Of a stretch of DNA of 64,000 nt, positions 1 through 9,763 are shown piece after piece. Numbering within the stretch: position 1 is the stretch's first letter; each line of letters opens with the position of its first letter. Origin of the DNA: Mycobacterium sp. Root265 (GTDB lineage Bacteria; Actinomycetota; Actinomycetes; Mycobacteriales; Mycobacteriaceae); NCBI RefSeq assembly GCF_001428895.1, contig NZ_LMJA01000030.1:186001-250000 (forward strand), read 5' to 3'. The position numbers and the translations under genes were made by a program. The notes below the pieces were generated by a model that had not been told where the DNA came from, made no database searches, and worked only from the letters and a program-made list of their open reading frames with translations.

Positions 1-104
1 GGGCGCCGGCGTCCATTGTCGCGGCCGCCCTCGTCGAGGTCGCCGGGGATGTGGACCTCGGGAGCCACATCGACAGCGCGTGGGATGCCGCCCGGCTCGG
101 GTAG
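1..104 (+). CDS. C-terminal end of an unidentified protein (partial)
   Basis: An open frame enters from the left edge and ends at the TAG at 102-104. It encodes about 33 residues ending in SAWDAARLG, with codon use like the rest of the window. Nothing in this short tail identifies a family. It converges on the lipoprotein gene that ends at 163, with 58 bp between them. It could be a chance open frame, although the high GC at third codon positions and the convergent layout favour a real gene end. Confidence 0.4.
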   Translation, partial: APASIVAAALVEVAGDVDLGSHIDSAWDAARLG

Positions 105-162
105 ATCACGGTCCGCGTGACCGTTGAAACTGAAGTGGCGCAAGTGGTTACCGGGCCGCGAG

Positions 163-1242
163 TTACCGGGGATCCACGATCTGGAGCACGCCTGCCGTCA
201 CGCCGGCGATGAAGAGCCGTCCGGTCTCCGCGTCGACCCCGAGTGTGTAGGGATTCTGGACGGTCGCGATGCGCGCCACCTCACGCGGAGTCGGCTGCGC
301 CATGTCGTAGCCGATCACCTCATTGGTTCCCGAGGACGCCACCCAGAGCCGGTCGCGGGTCGCGTCGTACGCGATCCCATAGGGTCCGCCGGGCTGGGCA
401 ATCTCGGCGATCTGGCGGGGCTCGGTGTCGAACACCCGGATCGCGTCGCCCCGTGTGTCGGCAGCGATGTACCGACCGTGCTTGTCGGCGACGAGGTGGG
501 TGGGTCCCTGACCCGCCGGGGTCGATCCTCTGATCGTCAGCGCGTCGGCGTCGAACACCGTCAAGTCGTTCGTGCGGACGTCCAGCATTCCCATCAGGTT
601 TCCGACGGGAGCCATACCCGCGGGCTGGACGCTGCCGGTGAAGACCTTGACGATGTCCTCGCCGCGCAGGACGGCCACGGTACCGCCGAGTTCGTTGGCG
701 ACAAAGACCGTGCCGTTGGGCGCTTCGGAGGCATCGTGCGGAACCGTGCCCGTGATGATCTGCGGTTCGGCGCGTCCGCCGGGCAGGTCCACCCGCACCA
801 GGGCATTGGCGCTCTCGACCGGAACCAGCACCGGGCCACCGGGCCTGGCGAGCTGCAGATGCCGGACGAATCCGGGTAGTGGGACGCGCTTCGTGACGGC
901 GCCGGTGTCGGCGTCGAGCAGGACGAGTTCGTGGGGGTTGCGTGTGGCCACCGCAACGGTGCGGGTCTTCGCGTCGACCACGACACCCTCGGGCGCATCG
1001 CCGACGGGGACTTGCCGGCCGGGCAGCCCCGGCCCCGGTGCGGGCGCTCGCTGCGGCTCGGCGGGCGGCGGCAGATCGTCGACGGGCGGGCGGGTGCCCT
1101 CGGTCGGGACGCCGGCGGGCAGTAGGCCGGTGGTGGTTGCCGTTTCTGCGTGGGTGGTGCCGGTCGGGCCGGGCTCCTGCGCAGGTTGCGCGCAGCTCGC
1201 CACCGTGAGCACCAGCGCCAAGGCGAAGAAACGGTATCGCAT
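163..1242 (-). CDS. beta-propeller (YncE/YVTN-like) lipoprotein
   Basis: Predicted exported lipoprotein of 359 residues. The N-terminus MRYRFFALALVLTVASC is a short signal peptide ending in a lipobox (VASC). A Pro/Thr/Glu-rich linker follows, then repeated blades with motifs such as VDAKTRTVAVATRNPHELVLLD, PYGIAYDATRDRLWVASSGTNEV and PYTLGVDAETGRLFIAG. These are typical of YVTN/YncE-type seven-bladed propellers. Such proteins usually bind ligands or partners in the cell envelope, and no catalytic residues are evident. An in-frame ATG at 1260 would add six residues. The ATG at 1242 is chosen because it places a normal signal peptide at the start. It is divergent from the glutamine synthetase gene. 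The exact role is unknown. Confidence 0.7.
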   Translation of the reverse strand: MRYRFFALALVLTVASCAQPAQEPGPTGTTHAETATTTGLLPAGVPTEGTRPPVDDLPPPAEPQRAPAPGPGLPGRQVPVGDAPEGVVVDAKTRTVAVATRNPHELVLLDADTGAVTKRVPLPGFVRHLQLARPGGPVLVPVESANALVRVDLPGGRAEPQIITGTVPHDASEAPNGTVFVANELGGTVAVLRGEDIVKVFTGSVQPAGMAPVGNLMGMLDVRTNDLTVFDADALTIRGSTPAGQGPTHLVADKHGRYIAADTRGDAIRVFDTEPRQIAEIAQPGGPYGIAYDATRDRLWVASSGTNEVIGYDMAQPTPREVARIATVQNPYTLGVDAETGRLFIAGVTAGVLQIVDPR

Positions 1243-1418
1243 GGTCGAGGGGCTACCCATCTCAGCGACTCTGACCCACCGGTTTGCCGCGTCGCCGTCC
1301 GGGCGGACCCGCATTCCGCTGTTGACGCCGGCGTAACAAGTTCGGCATCCATTGTTCCTATCGTTGGCCGGTCAACGTCCGTCGAGTAGCTGGCGGACCG
1401 CAGTGCAAAGGAATTCCA

Positions 1419-3593
1419 TTGAGCGCAAATGCTGTCCGCCTCCAGGCGATCACCAATGTCGAAGGCTACGTACCGCCGGCCATCAGCTTCGACCCCACCG
1501 AGGCGCCTGGCGAGATCTTCGGCGCGAACGTGTTCACCAAGGCCGAGATGCAGCTGCGGTTGCCGAAGTCGGTGTACAAGTCCGTCGTCGCGACCATCGA
1601 GAAGGGCGCCACGCTCGACCCGGCGGTCGCCGATTCGGTCGCCTCGGTGATGAAGGACTGGGCCCTGTCCAAGGGCGCGACCCACTACGCGCACGTCTTC
1701 TATCCGATGACGGGTCTGACCGCCGAGAAGCACGACAGCTTCCTTGAGCCGGTGTCCGACGGTCAGACGCTGGCCGAGTTCGCCGGTAAGACTCTGATCC
1801 AGGGCGAGCCCGACGCCTCCAGCTTCCCGTCGGGCGGGCTGCGCAGTACGTTCGAGGCGCGCGGCTACACCGGTTGGGATGTCACCAGCCCGGCCTACAT
1901 CCTGGAGAACCCGAACGGGAACACGCTGTGCATCCCGACGGTGTTCGTGTCGATGACCGGCGAGGCGCTGGACTACAAGACGCCGTTGCTGCGCAGCCAG
2001 CAGGCCATGGGCGCGCAGGCCGAACGCATCCTGAAGTTGTTCGGGCACAAGGATTTCGACAACATCGTGTCGTTCTGCGGGCCGGAGCAGGAGTACTTCC
2101 TGGTCGATCGGCACTTCTTCCTGTCGCGGCCCGACCTGATCAATGCCGGCCGCACCCTCTTCGGCGCGAAGCCGCCCAAGGGCCAGGAGTTCGACGACCA
2201 CTACTTCGGCGCCATTCCCGACCGGGTGCTGGGCTTCATGATGGACACCGAGCGTGAGCTGTTCAAGCTCGGTATCCCGGCCAAGACCCGGCACAACGAG
2301 GTCGCGCCCGGGCAGTTCGAGATCGCCCCGATGTTCGAGCGGGCCAACATCGCCGCCGACCATCAGCAGCTGCTGATGACGACGTTCAAGACGATCGCCA
2401 AGAAACACGGCATGGAGTGCCTGTTCCACGAGAAGCCGTTCGCCGGCGTCAACGGCTCCGGCAAGCACGTCAACTTCTCGCTCGGCAACTCGCAGTTCGG
2501 CAGCCTGCTCGTGCCCGGCGACACCCCGCACGAGAACGCGCAGTTCCTGGTCTTCTGCGCCGCCGTCATCCGCGCGGTGCACAAGTTCTCCGGCCTGCTG
2601 CGGGTCTCGGTGGCATCGGCCACCAACGATCACCGTCTCGGCGCGAACGAGGCGCCGCCGGCGATCATCTCGATCTTCCTCGGCGATCAGCTGGCCGATG
2701 TGTTCGAGCAGATCGCCAAGGGTGCCGCGACCTCGTCGAAGGGCAAGGGCACCATGATGATCGGTGTCGACACCCTGCCGCACCTGCCGACCGACCCGGG
2801 CGACCGGAACCGCACCAGCCCGTTCGCGTTCACCGGTAACCGGTTCGAGTTCCGGGCACCGGGTTCGGGTCAGACCATCAATGTGCCGATGATCATCCTG
2901 AACACGATCATGGCGGACTCGCTGGACTACATGGCCACCTGGCTGGAGAAGTCAGTCGGCGAGGGCGAGGACTTCGATGTCGCGGTGCAGAAGTTGCTCA
3001 CCGAGATCATCACCGAACACGGAGCCGTGGTCTTCAACGGGGACGGCTATTCGGAGAATTGGCAGATCGAAGCCGCCGAGCGTGGGCTGCCGAACCTCAA
3101 GACCACACTGGATGCGATCCCGGAGCTGGTGAAGCCGGAAGCCATCGAGGTGTTCGAGAAGTACGGCGTGTTCAGCGAGCGGGAGTTGGAGAGCCGCGTC
3201 GAGGTCCGCTACGAGACATACGCGCTCACCGTCGCCGTCGAGGCCAAGCTGGCACTGGAGATCGGCTCGACCGTGATCCTGCCTGCGGCGCTGCGGTACC
3301 AGACCGAACTGGCGCAGAACGTCGCGACGCTCAAGGCCGCCGGCGTCGAGCCGGATCTCTCGCTGCTGAAGATGGTCTCCGAACCCATCGGTGCCCTCAC
3401 CGCAGCGTTGGCCACCCTCAAGGAGGGGCTGTCGCATCACGCCGACAGTGCCACCGAGGAAGCAGTGCACGCCCAGTCGGCGCTGCTGCCCGCGATGGAC
3501 GCCGTGCGCGTTGCGGCAGACACACTGGAAAGCATTGTGGCCGATGATCTCTGGCCGCTACCCACCTATCAGGAGATGCTGTACATCCTCTGA
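1419..3593 (+). CDS. glnN: glutamine synthetase type III (GlnN)
   Basis: Cytoplasmic ATP-dependent ligation of ammonia to glutamate. At 724 residues it matches the long type III enzymes (about 700-730) rather than the roughly 470-residue type I GlnA. Family motifs are visible: [10 protein letters not shown] at about 221-230, [12 protein letters not shown] at about 293-304, [29 protein letters not shown] and [12 protein letters not shown]. The start is a TTG at 1419 preceded by AAAGGAA about 6 nt upstream. The residues that follow ([19 protein letters not shown]) look like a native N-terminus. The gene stands alone, divergent from the lipoprotein gene and convergent with fadD. M. tuberculosis relies on type I enzymes, so this is an accessory nitrogen-assimilation gene. 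Confidence 0.93.
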   Translation: MSANAVRLQAITNVEGYVPPAISFDPTEAPGEIFGANVFTKAEMQLRLPKSVYKSVVATIEKGATLDPAVADSVASVMKDWALSKGATHYAHVFYPMTGLTAEKHDSFLEPVSDGQTLAEFAGKTLIQGEPDASSFPSGGLRSTFEARGYTGWDVTSPAYILENPNGNTLCIPTVFVSMTGEALDYKTPLLRSQQAMGAQAERILKLFGHKDFDNIVSFCGPEQEYFLVDRHFFLSRPDLINAGRTLFGAKPPKGQEFDDHYFGAIPDRVLGFMMDTERELFKLGIPAKTRHNEVAPGQFEIAPMFERANIAADHQQLLMTTFKTIAKKHGMECLFHEKPFAGVNGSGKHVNFSLGNSQFGSLLVPGDTPHENAQFLVFCAAVIRAVHKFSGLLRVSVASATNDHRLGANEAPPAIISIFLGDQLADVFEQIAKGAATSSKGKGTMMIGVDTLPHLPTDPGDRNRTSPFAFTGNRFEFRAPGSGQTINVPMIILNTIMADSLDYMATWLEKSVGEGEDFDVAVQKLLTEIITEHGAVVFNGDGYSENWQIEAAERGLPNLKTTLDAIPELVKPEAIEVFEKYGVFSERELESRVEVRYETYALTVAVEAKLALEIGSTVILPAALRYQTELAQNVATLKAAGVEPDLSLLKMVSEPIGALTAALATLKEGLSHHADSATEEAVHAQSALLPAMDAVRVAADTLESIVADDLWPLPTYQEMLYIL

Positions 3594-3707
3594 CGGTGAC
3601 CTGGAGCCGCCCCGGCGGCGACATCGGACATCGCCGGGTGCGGGGGACAGGCCCGCCCGGGGCCTCTGGTGACCTCAGCCCCCGCGCCCGGCGATCAGGT
3701 CTCTCTT

Positions 3708-3770
3708 CCGCGAGCGTGCGTGTCTGTGTGGGACACGCCGCTCGCGGAGGCCATTCCGCGCACGCTCGCG
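3708..3770. repeat. inverted-repeat element, copy A (REP-like hairpin)
   Basis: The core hairpin spans 3708-3747. Its arms are CCGCGAGCG(T)GCGTGTC and GACACGCCGCTCGCGG, with one unpaired T and a short loop. A further related arm, CGCACGCTCGCG, extends to 3770. The same element occurs in opposite orientation at 9764-9828 with identical arms and a different loop. It lies between the convergent glnN and fadD genes and may also act as a bidirectional terminator. Confidence 0.75.
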
Positions 3771-3777
3771 CAGGCGT

Positions 3778-5415
3778 TCAGCCCACGAGTGCAGCAGACG
3801 AGGTCCGGCGCAGCTTGCCGGACGGCGTCTTCGGGATCGACCCCGGTCCCAGCACCACCACGTTGCGTGGCCGCATGTCGACCTCGGTGACCACCTCGTG
3901 CGCAACGTCATGCTTGATCCGGCGGACCTCGTCGTCGTCGTCGAAATCATTGGATTCGATGACGACGGCGAACGATTCACGGGAATCCCCGGCATCCAGC
4001 CGCACCGCGACCGCGCCGCCCGGCCGTACGCCCCGCACCCGGCCGGCGGCGCGTTCGATATCGGTGGGGTAGATGTTGCGGCCCGCCATGATGATGACGT
4101 CCTTGACACGGCCGCACACCACCAGATTGCCGGTCTCGGTGAGATACCCGAGATCGCCGGTGTCGTACCAACCTTGGGCATTGCGGGCTTCGACGAACCC
4201 GCCCTTGGTGATGTAGCCGCTCGTCACCGGCCCGCCACGAAGTTCGATCACGCCGACACCACGCGCGGCCAGCAGGTCACCGTTCTCGCCGATGATGCGG
4301 GCCTCCAATCCGTCCAGCAGGGGTCCGAGGCAGGCGAGCCGGGTGGTTCTGCTGCCCTTGTTCGCCGGGACCGCCTGTCCCAGGGCGGCCAGTAGGTCGC
4401 TGTCGACCTCGTCGACCACGAGCCCTCCGCCGCACTCCGAGAACGACACTGCGACAGTGGTTTCGGCCATTCCATAGGCCGGCAGTACCGCGTCCGGGCG
4501 CAGTCCGAACGGTTTGCCCACCTCGATCAGTTCTTCGACGTCCGCCGGCTCCACGTGCTCGGCGCCGGACAGCGCCCAGCGCAGGGTGGAGAGGTCGAAG
4601 TCGCCGACTTTCGCTTGTCTGGCGAGCCGTTTGGCGAGCAGCGCGTAGGCGAAGTTGGGTGCCGCGGTCATCGTCCCCGCGTACTTGTCGATGAGCTTGG
4701 GCCAGAGCAGGATGTCGGTGAGAAAGTCCATCGGCGTGATCTTGACCAGTTCGGCCCCGAAATACATCGGCACCGTGAGGAATCCGGTCATGCCCATGTC
4801 GTGGAACAGCGGCAACCAGCTCACGATCACATCGGTGTCGGTGTTGACGTCGGCCCCGACGAACATCGCATCGGCGTTCGCGACGAGGTTGTCGTGGGTG
4901 ATCTGAACGGCCTTCGGTGACCCGGTCGAGCCGGACGTCAACTGCAGCAATGCGATGTCGTTACCGGTGGTGCGGGTCGGTCCGATGCCCTCGGCGGCGA
5001 GCAGTTCGGTCACCGTCAGCACCGTGACGCCATGTTCTTCCAAGATGGGAACGGCGGCCATGAAGGGATCGGAGACGATGACGGTCCGCGCCGCGATCAT
5101 GTCGATGACGCTGATGGTGTCGATGGCCCAGGACACCAGATCGGTCCGGGGTGTCGGCTGGTGCAACATCGTGATGCTGGCGCCGCGCATCCACAGTCCT
5201 TGCGCGGTGGGGGCGATCTCCACCGGCGCGCCCGCAAGCACGCCGACCGCGTCGCCGTGCCCGACGCCCGCGGCGGCCAGGCCGCCGGCCACTCGGCGTG
5301 CACGATCGTGGACTTCGCGCCAGGTATGGCGGACCGGGCAGTGCGGTTCGCCCGTCACCATCCCGTTGACGCTCCACTGAGCGTTCGCATACATGTTTTC
5401 CGTAAAGCGGCTCAC
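3778..5415 (-). CDS. fatty-acid--AMP/CoA ligase, FadD family
   Basis: ANL-superfamily adenylating enzyme of 545 residues that activates a carboxylic acid, probably a fatty acid, with ATP. The P-loop-like motif [10 protein letters not shown] lies at about 159-168, followed by [54 protein letters not shown] and the C-terminal catalytic lysine motif [10 protein letters not shown]. The wording around HDMGM and [10 protein letters not shown] resembles mycobacterial fatty-acyl-AMP ligases, but AMP versus CoA chemistry cannot be settled by eye. The start is a GTG with a strong GGAGGA box 6 nt upstream. No polyketide synthase or acyl carrier protein is adjacent, so the acceptor is unknown. Confidence 0.85.
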   Translation of the reverse strand: MSRFTENMYANAQWSVNGMVTGEPHCPVRHTWREVHDRARRVAGGLAAAGVGHGDAVGVLAGAPVEIAPTAQGLWMRGASITMLHQPTPRTDLVSWAIDTISVIDMIAARTVIVSDPFMAAVPILEEHGVTVLTVTELLAAEGIGPTRTTGNDIALLQLTSGSTGSPKAVQITHDNLVANADAMFVGADVNTDTDVIVSWLPLFHDMGMTGFLTVPMYFGAELVKITPMDFLTDILLWPKLIDKYAGTMTAAPNFAYALLAKRLARQAKVGDFDLSTLRWALSGAEHVEPADVEELIEVGKPFGLRPDAVLPAYGMAETTVAVSFSECGGGLVVDEVDSDLLAALGQAVPANKGSRTTRLACLGPLLDGLEARIIGENGDLLAARGVGVIELRGGPVTSGYITKGGFVEARNAQGWYDTGDLGYLTETGNLVVCGRVKDVIIMAGRNIYPTDIERAAGRVRGVRPGGAVAVRLDAGDSRESFAVVIESNDFDDDDEVRRIKHDVAHEVVTEVDMRPRNVVVLGPGSIPKTPSGKLRRTSSAALVG

Positions 5416-5599
5416 GACAATCCTCCGGATCAGGGCGCAAATCCCGAGGTCCGGGGGATCGGCGTATGCCAGCTAGCCGGAATTCTAGTGCCAAGTCCCG
5501 GTGTGGGGGCGTCGACGAGCGGGAAAAGGGCCGCGGATTTCCCTCGCCTGGTGCGTCTGTAGGTGCCTCTTCTCGCTCACTGAGCCCCAGTTCAGAGCA

Positions 5600-5610
5600 T
5601 TTGTCCTGAC
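5600..5610 (+). promoter_or_regulatory. candidate IolR operator (exact TTTGTCCTGAC)
   Basis: TTTGTCCTGAC is identical to the core upstream of iolC and to the reverse complement of the core upstream of the ABC importer. It ends 14 bp before the proposed -35 of the dehydrogenase gene at 5662. This suggests the gene belongs to the GntR/IolR regulon. Confidence 0.55.
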
Positions 5611-5624
5611 GTTCGCACAAATAC

Positions 5625-5654
5625 TGGACAGCCTCGGTGCCCGGTCGCTACGCT
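5625..5654 (+). promoter_or_regulatory. candidate promoter for a leaderless transcript
   Basis: TGGACA (5625-5630) and TACGCT (5649-5654, fitting the mycobacterial TANNNT -10 pattern) are separated by 18 bp. The GTG start at 5662 lies 8 nt after the -10, where transcription would begin. No Shine-Dalgarno sequence is seen. A leaderless mRNA is therefore likely. Confidence 0.5.
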
Positions 5655-5661
5655 CACCGGC

Positions 5662-6819
5662 GTGAGCAACTTCCCCGTCGGGATCATCGGTTTCGGGTGG
5701 ATGGGCCGCGTGCACGCGCAGGCCTATGCGCGGCTGCGTCATCACTATCCGAACGTGCCCGCTCCGCAACTCATCGCGATCGCCGACGAGGTGCCGGGCC
5801 GGGCCGAGGAGGCCGCGCAGCAGTTCGGCGCCGCCTCCGCGCACACCGAATGGAAGACGCTCATCGACGACCCGGCGATCCGTGCGGTGAGCGTGACCGC
5901 GCCGAACTTCCTGCACCGCGAGATCGGTACCGCCGTCGTCGACGCGGGCAAGCACCTCTGGATCGAGAAGCCGGTGGGCCTCGACGTCGATGATGCGCTG
6001 GCCGTTGCACAGGCCGCCGATGCGCGTGGTGTCCAGACCGCGGTCGGTTTCAACTACCGCAATGCGCCGGCGGTGGCCGCTGCGCGCCAACTCATCTCCG
6101 CCGGAGAACTCGGCACCATCACCCACGCCCGCTTCTATTTCCTCAGCGACTATGCCGCCCATCCCGACGGCGCACTGAGCTGGCGGTTCCAGCGCTCGCG
6201 GGGTGGCAACGGAGTGCTCGGTGACCTGGCCTCGCACGCCGTCGATTTGGTGCGTTACCTGCTGGGCGAGGTCGATGCCGTCGTCGCCGACACCGCAACA
6301 TTCATTGCGCAACGGCCCGAACCGGACGGCGCTACTTCGGGCCATCAACTCGCCGGCGGTGGCGTGCGCGCCGACGTCGAGAACGAGGACTATGTGACGG
6401 CTCAGCTGCGCCTGGCCTCCGGTGCCCGCTGCGGTGTTGAGGCCAGCCGGGTGTCGGTGGGCGAGCAGAACGCCTACGGATTCGAAATCCACGGCACCGC
6501 AGGTGTCGTCGCATGGGACTTCCGCCGCATCGGCGAGTTGCGGGTCGGCACCGGATCGACGTTCCAGGATCAGTCGGTGACGACGCGGTTCGTCGGGCCC
6601 GGCGACGGTGAGTACGCGGCTTTCCAACCGGGGTCGGCCATGGCCATGGGTTACGACGAGCTCAAGGTCATCGAGGCGCACCGGTTCCTGCGGTCCGTCC
6701 AGACGGGATCGGCTGTCGGCGCGACCATCTGGGATGCCGTCGCGGCTGCGCAGGTCATCGAGGCGATCACCGAATCGGTACGCACCGGATCGTGGGTCCG
6801 TCCTCGCACCCTGAGCTGA
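5662..6819 (+). CDS. Gfo/Idh/MocA-family oxidoreductase
   Basis: NAD(P)-dependent dehydrogenase of 385 residues, probably acting on a cyclitol or sugar. An N-terminal Rossmann fold (GIIGFGWMGRVHAQAYARL) is followed by the family lysine motif GKHLWIEKPVG and a C-terminal alpha/beta substrate domain. That domain includes GFNYRNAPAV, WRFQRSRGGNGVLGDLASHAVDLVRYL and VENEDYVTAQLRLASGA. The protein resembles the dehydrogenase at 27858-29063, sharing the VENED and GDLASH/ADVGSH patterns. Start is GTG at 5662, apparently leaderless, with a candidate IolR operator upstream. It converges on the next dehydrogenase with only 3 bp between the stops. Substrate is not deducible. Confidence 0.85.
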   Translation: MSNFPVGIIGFGWMGRVHAQAYARLRHHYPNVPAPQLIAIADEVPGRAEEAAQQFGAASAHTEWKTLIDDPAIRAVSVTAPNFLHREIGTAVVDAGKHLWIEKPVGLDVDDALAVAQAADARGVQTAVGFNYRNAPAVAAARQLISAGELGTITHARFYFLSDYAAHPDGALSWRFQRSRGGNGVLGDLASHAVDLVRYLLGEVDAVVADTATFIAQRPEPDGATSGHQLAGGGVRADVENEDYVTAQLRLASGARCGVEASRVSVGEQNAYGFEIHGTAGVVAWDFRRIGELRVGTGSTFQDQSVTTRFVGPGDGEYAAFQPGSAMAMGYDELKVIEAHRFLRSVQTGSAVGATIWDAVAAAQVIEAITESVRTGSWVRPRTLS

Positions 6820-6822
6820 AAC

Positions 6823-7851
6823 TCAGCCGATCTGCCTGCGGATCTCGTCGGCGACCTCCAGCGTCGCGATCGCGTACCGCAACGGATGGATCTCCGACTC
6901 GGTACGGCCTTCGGTGATGCACCGGGCGGCGTCGACCGCGGCGAAGTGCAAGCCATCGGTGTGGCCGCCGGGCTTTTCGTCGTAGCGCAGCCTGCGCCCC
7001 GGATCGTTGGGGTGGCCGCGGTGCCGGGTCAGGGTGAAAGGGCCTGGCATGTAGAACGATCCGTCGAGAGCCAGAGTGGCGTCGCGTCCGATGATGGCCG
7101 CCATGGTCGGGGTGTCGGACAGAATCGTGGTGTGCAGCAACGCCTGATTGCCCGCCGCGTCGGACAGTATCGCCGAGATCTGGCCGTGGAGGCCGGGCTC
7201 GGCCTCCTGGCCCTGAGCCTGCACCGAGGTGAACCCGTCGGATACGAAATGTGCCAGCGCGATGGTATAGGTGCCGAGATCCAGCAGTGGGCCGCCAGCC
7301 AGGCCGGCGTCGTAGATGCGGTGGTCGGGGGTGAAGAACTCGCCGTGATCGGCGATGACGGTGCGGATCTCGCCGAGGGCGCCGTCCTCGAGCAACTGGC
7401 GGATCACGTCGAACTTCGGGAGGAACTTGGTCCACATCGCCTCGCCGACGAAGCGGCTGTTGCGCTGCGCGGCGGCGGCGATCTGCCGGGCCCCGGCGGC
7501 GTCCACGGCGAGGGGCTTTTCGACCAGCACGTGCTTACCGGCGTCCAATGCGGCGACTGCATTGTCGAGGTGGCTCGGGTGCGTGGTGGCGATATAGACG
7601 ATGTCCACCTCGGGATCGGCGAGCAACGCCTGATAGCTGCCGTGCGCGTTGGGCACAGACCATTGCGCGGCAAAGGCTTCGGCGCGGTCGTTCCCGCGCG
7701 AACCGACGGCGATCACCTGCTGGGTGGTCCGTGACAGCAGCGTTTCGACGAACCGGTGGGCGATCCATCCCGGCCCGAGGATGCCCCAGCGCAGGCTGGG
7801 CGCTGCCCGTGGATCGGGTGTGCGGGCCTGCGGCAGGGCCATGTTCGTCAT
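6823..7851 (-). CDS. Gfo/Idh/MocA-family oxidoreductase (trans-dihydrodiol dehydrogenase-like)
   Basis: Predicted NAD(P)-dependent oxidoreductase of 342 residues. The Rossmann motif WGILGPGWIAHRFVETL, the lysine motif GKHVLVEKPLAVD and the pattern NSRFVGEAMWTKFLPKFDVIRQLLEDGALGEI are typical of the subgroup that includes dimeric dihydrodiol and glucose-fructose type dehydrogenases. It is divergent from the dehydrogenase gene at 7913, with about 60 bp between the two starts, so they probably share a control region. It is more distant from IolG than the other island members. Substrate unknown. Confidence 0.82.
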   Translation of the reverse strand: MTNMALPQARTPDPRAAPSLRWGILGPGWIAHRFVETLLSRTTQQVIAVGSRGNDRAEAFAAQWSVPNAHGSYQALLADPEVDIVYIATTHPSHLDNAVAALDAGKHVLVEKPLAVDAAGARQIAAAAQRNSRFVGEAMWTKFLPKFDVIRQLLEDGALGEIRTVIADHGEFFTPDHRIYDAGLAGGPLLDLGTYTIALAHFVSDGFTSVQAQGQEAEPGLHGQISAILSDAAGNQALLHTTILSDTPTMAAIIGRDATLALDGSFYMPGPFTLTRHRGHPNDPGRRLRYDEKPGGHTDGLHFAAVDAARCITEGRTESEIHPLRYAIATLEVADEIRRQIG

Positions 7852-7879
7852 GACACCAGAATAGATGGCGGAGCCCTAC

Positions 7880-7893
7880 TTTGTTAAGACATT
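7880..7893 (+). promoter_or_regulatory. weak IolR-like site between divergent dehydrogenase genes
   Basis: TTTGTTAAGACATT shares the outer parts (TTTGT and GACATT) of the proposed IolR operator but differs in the three central bases. It lies 20 bp before the ATG at 7913, where an operator would be expected. An AT-rich stretch (TAATAC at 7900-7905) could be part of the -10. Support is positional and partial. Confidence 0.3.
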
Positions 7894-7912
7894 AGTATGT
7901 AATACTCGGCCC

Positions 7913-8902
7913 ATGACGGTGCGTGTGGGGGTTGTCGGGGTCGGAGTGATGGGCGCAGACCATGCCCGCAAGATCGCGACCGTGGTGTCGGGTGCCGAAC
8001 TCGTTGCGGTGAGCGACTTCGACGCCGCCGTGGCTTCCTCGGTGGCGGCCGAACTGGATGCGGTCGTGCACAATGACGGCTTCGGTCTCATCGGTCACGC
8101 CGACGTGGACGCGGTGATTATCGCGACCCGCGACGACACGCACGCCGAATTGGTGCGCGCCGCGCTGCGCGCCGGCAAACCCGTCATGTGCGAGAAGCCG
8201 CTCGCGCCCACCGCCGCGGAGAGCCGGGTACTGGTGGATGAGCAAGCGGCGCTGAATGTTCCGTTCGACCTCGTCACGGTCGGCTTCATGCGGCGCTTCG
8301 ACCCGTCGTATGTGGCACTGCGCGAGCGGGTGTCCGGTGGCGAGCTCGGCGCCCCGCTGGTGGCGCACTGCGTCAGCCGCACCGTCAGCAGCAATCCCGG
8401 CGGTGACTCGGCGTCGACGGTCACGAACTCGGCCATCCACGAACTCGATATCGTGCCGTGGCTGCTGGATTCGCCGATCGTGGAGGTGAGTTACCAGCGC
8501 GGCAGATCCTCGGTGCACTCGGGAACCCGGCAGGATCCGCAGATCTACCTGCTCCGGACGGCATCCGATGTGCTGGTCACCGTCGAGCTTTACCTGAACG
8601 CCCGGTACGGCTATGACACCAGATGCGAGGTCGTCATGGAGACCGGCACGGCGGCATTGACCCTTCCGACGCACGTCGTCACCGACGCCGAACGGCGCAG
8701 GGGCGTGGACTATCCGGCGGACTGGATCCCGCGCTACGCCGATGCCTACCGCATCGAACTGCAGGAGTGGGTCGATTCGATCAGCCGGCAACGGCGGTCA
8801 ACCCTCGCCACCGCCGGCGACGGATTGCGGGCGGCGCAGGTGGCCGATGCGCTGGTCGAGTCGATGAACTCGAACGGCGCGTGGGTCGACGTCGCAGTCT
8901 AG
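7913..8902 (+). CDS. Gfo/Idh/MocA-family oxidoreductase, IolG-like
   Basis: Dehydrogenase of 329 residues, close in layout to the island's IolG (12125-13156). Both begin with VGVGVMGADHAR or VLGVGIMGADHVAR and share CEKPL, VGFMRRFD, NSAIHELDIVPWLLD or DSLVHEVDVTRFLFD, and a ATEFQRWVD-type tail. It is likely an inositol 2-dehydrogenase paralogue acting on another inositol isomer. The frame is open from 7865, but the ATG at 7913 is chosen. The upstream codons would translate promoter-like AT-rich DNA, and MTVRVGVVG is the normal family start. Its stop overlaps the stop of the convergent gene at 8899 in the sequence CTAG. Confidence 0.85.
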   Translation: MTVRVGVVGVGVMGADHARKIATVVSGAELVAVSDFDAAVASSVAAELDAVVHNDGFGLIGHADVDAVIIATRDDTHAELVRAALRAGKPVMCEKPLAPTAAESRVLVDEQAALNVPFDLVTVGFMRRFDPSYVALRERVSGGELGAPLVAHCVSRTVSSNPGGDSASTVTNSAIHELDIVPWLLDSPIVEVSYQRGRSSVHSGTRQDPQIYLLRTASDVLVTVELYLNARYGYDTRCEVVMETGTAALTLPTHVVTDAERRRGVDYPADWIPRYADAYRIELQEWVDSISRQRRSTLATAGDGLRAAQVADALVESMNSNGAWVDVAV

Positions 8903-9750
8903 ACGAGCACCGCGGCCGCGGATTCGGCGGCGAGCTTCAGCGCATGCGCCACCGGGAGCTGCCGGAACCCTGACGACAGGATCTCCACGCCCCACGGGCC
9001 GCGGAACCCGAAGTAGCGCAACAGCTCCACCAGGCCGACCAGATCGAACGACCCGTCGCCACACAGCAGCCGGTTGTGCACGGTGTCCTCGAACAGGCTG
9101 CCGACGATCTGCTCGGCGGCGTCATCGAGTTCGACGCCGAAGATGATCTCCGGGGTCAGTGACCTGGCGAGATCACCGATCGTGGTGCCCGCGCGGAACA
9201 CGTGCCACGCGTCGATGACCAGCCCGACCGCCGGATGTGCGGCCGCGTGGGCGAGTCCGGCGCCCACCGGAACGGTGTCGATGATCGAGAACGGCATGGG
9301 TTCGATCGCGATCCTGGTGCCGCGCGACTCGGCCTGTTCGCCGAGTTCGCGCAGGGGAGCGACCAATTCGAGGAGATCCCCGGTACGCGCCGCTTGTTCG
9401 GAGCCGATCTTGATGAAGGCCGGGCACAGGACGTCCGCCGCCTCGAACAGCAGGTCGCGCACATCGTAGGAATGGCCGAGTCGCCCGCGCGGGATCCACC
9501 ACCGCTCGATCAATTCGATCTCGATGTGGGTGAGTCCGGCGTCGGCGGCCATATCTCGCAGCGCCGCGAATCCGATCCCCTCACGGACGGCAATGAGGTC
9601 ATCGGCGATCAGTCCGAAGCCGACGAAGCCCGCCTCGGCGATGGCCGACAGCCGATCCGCGATCGGCACCGGGCTCGTCGCCGGGTTGTGCATCGGTGAC
9701 ACATCGCCGGCGCTGGTCCACGCGGTGGCGACGAGCTGGGGTGTGGACAT
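8899..9750 (-). CDS. sugar phosphate isomerase/epimerase (TIM barrel), last gene of iol operon
   Basis: Xylose-isomerase-like TIM barrel of 283 residues. Barrel metal-site segments are visible: THIEIELIERWW, TRIAIEPMPF, VGLVIDAWHVFRAG and FGVELDD. These place acidic and histidine residues where the AP-endonuclease-2 fold binds a divalent metal. A GAGGAGG box precedes the ATG at 9750. The gene lies 92 bp downstream of mmsA, with repeat copy B between them, so it may be only partly coupled to the operon. It is probably an isomerase, epimerase or dehydratase for an oxidised cyclitol. The substrate cannot be named. Confidence 0.8.
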   Translation of the reverse strand: MSTPQLVATAWTSAGDVSPMHNPATSPVPIADRLSAIAEAGFVGFGLIADDLIAVREGIGFAALRDMAADAGLTHIEIELIERWWIPRGRLGHSYDVRDLLFEAADVLCPAFIKIGSEQAARTGDLLELVAPLRELGEQAESRGTRIAIEPMPFSIIDTVPVGAGLAHAAAHPAVGLVIDAWHVFRAGTTIGDLARSLTPEIIFGVELDDAAEQIVGSLFEDTVHNRLLCGDGSFDLVGLVELLRYFGFRGPWGVEILSSGFRQLPVAHALKLAAESAAAVLV

Positions 9751-9763
9751 GGATCCTCCTCGA

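Noticed and set aside
594-2783. Long minus-strand open frame (729 codons) opposite glnN
   Set aside because: It is antisense to a clear glutamine synthetase; its translation is rich in Arg, His and Val with no motif, typical of the reverse strand in high-GC DNA.
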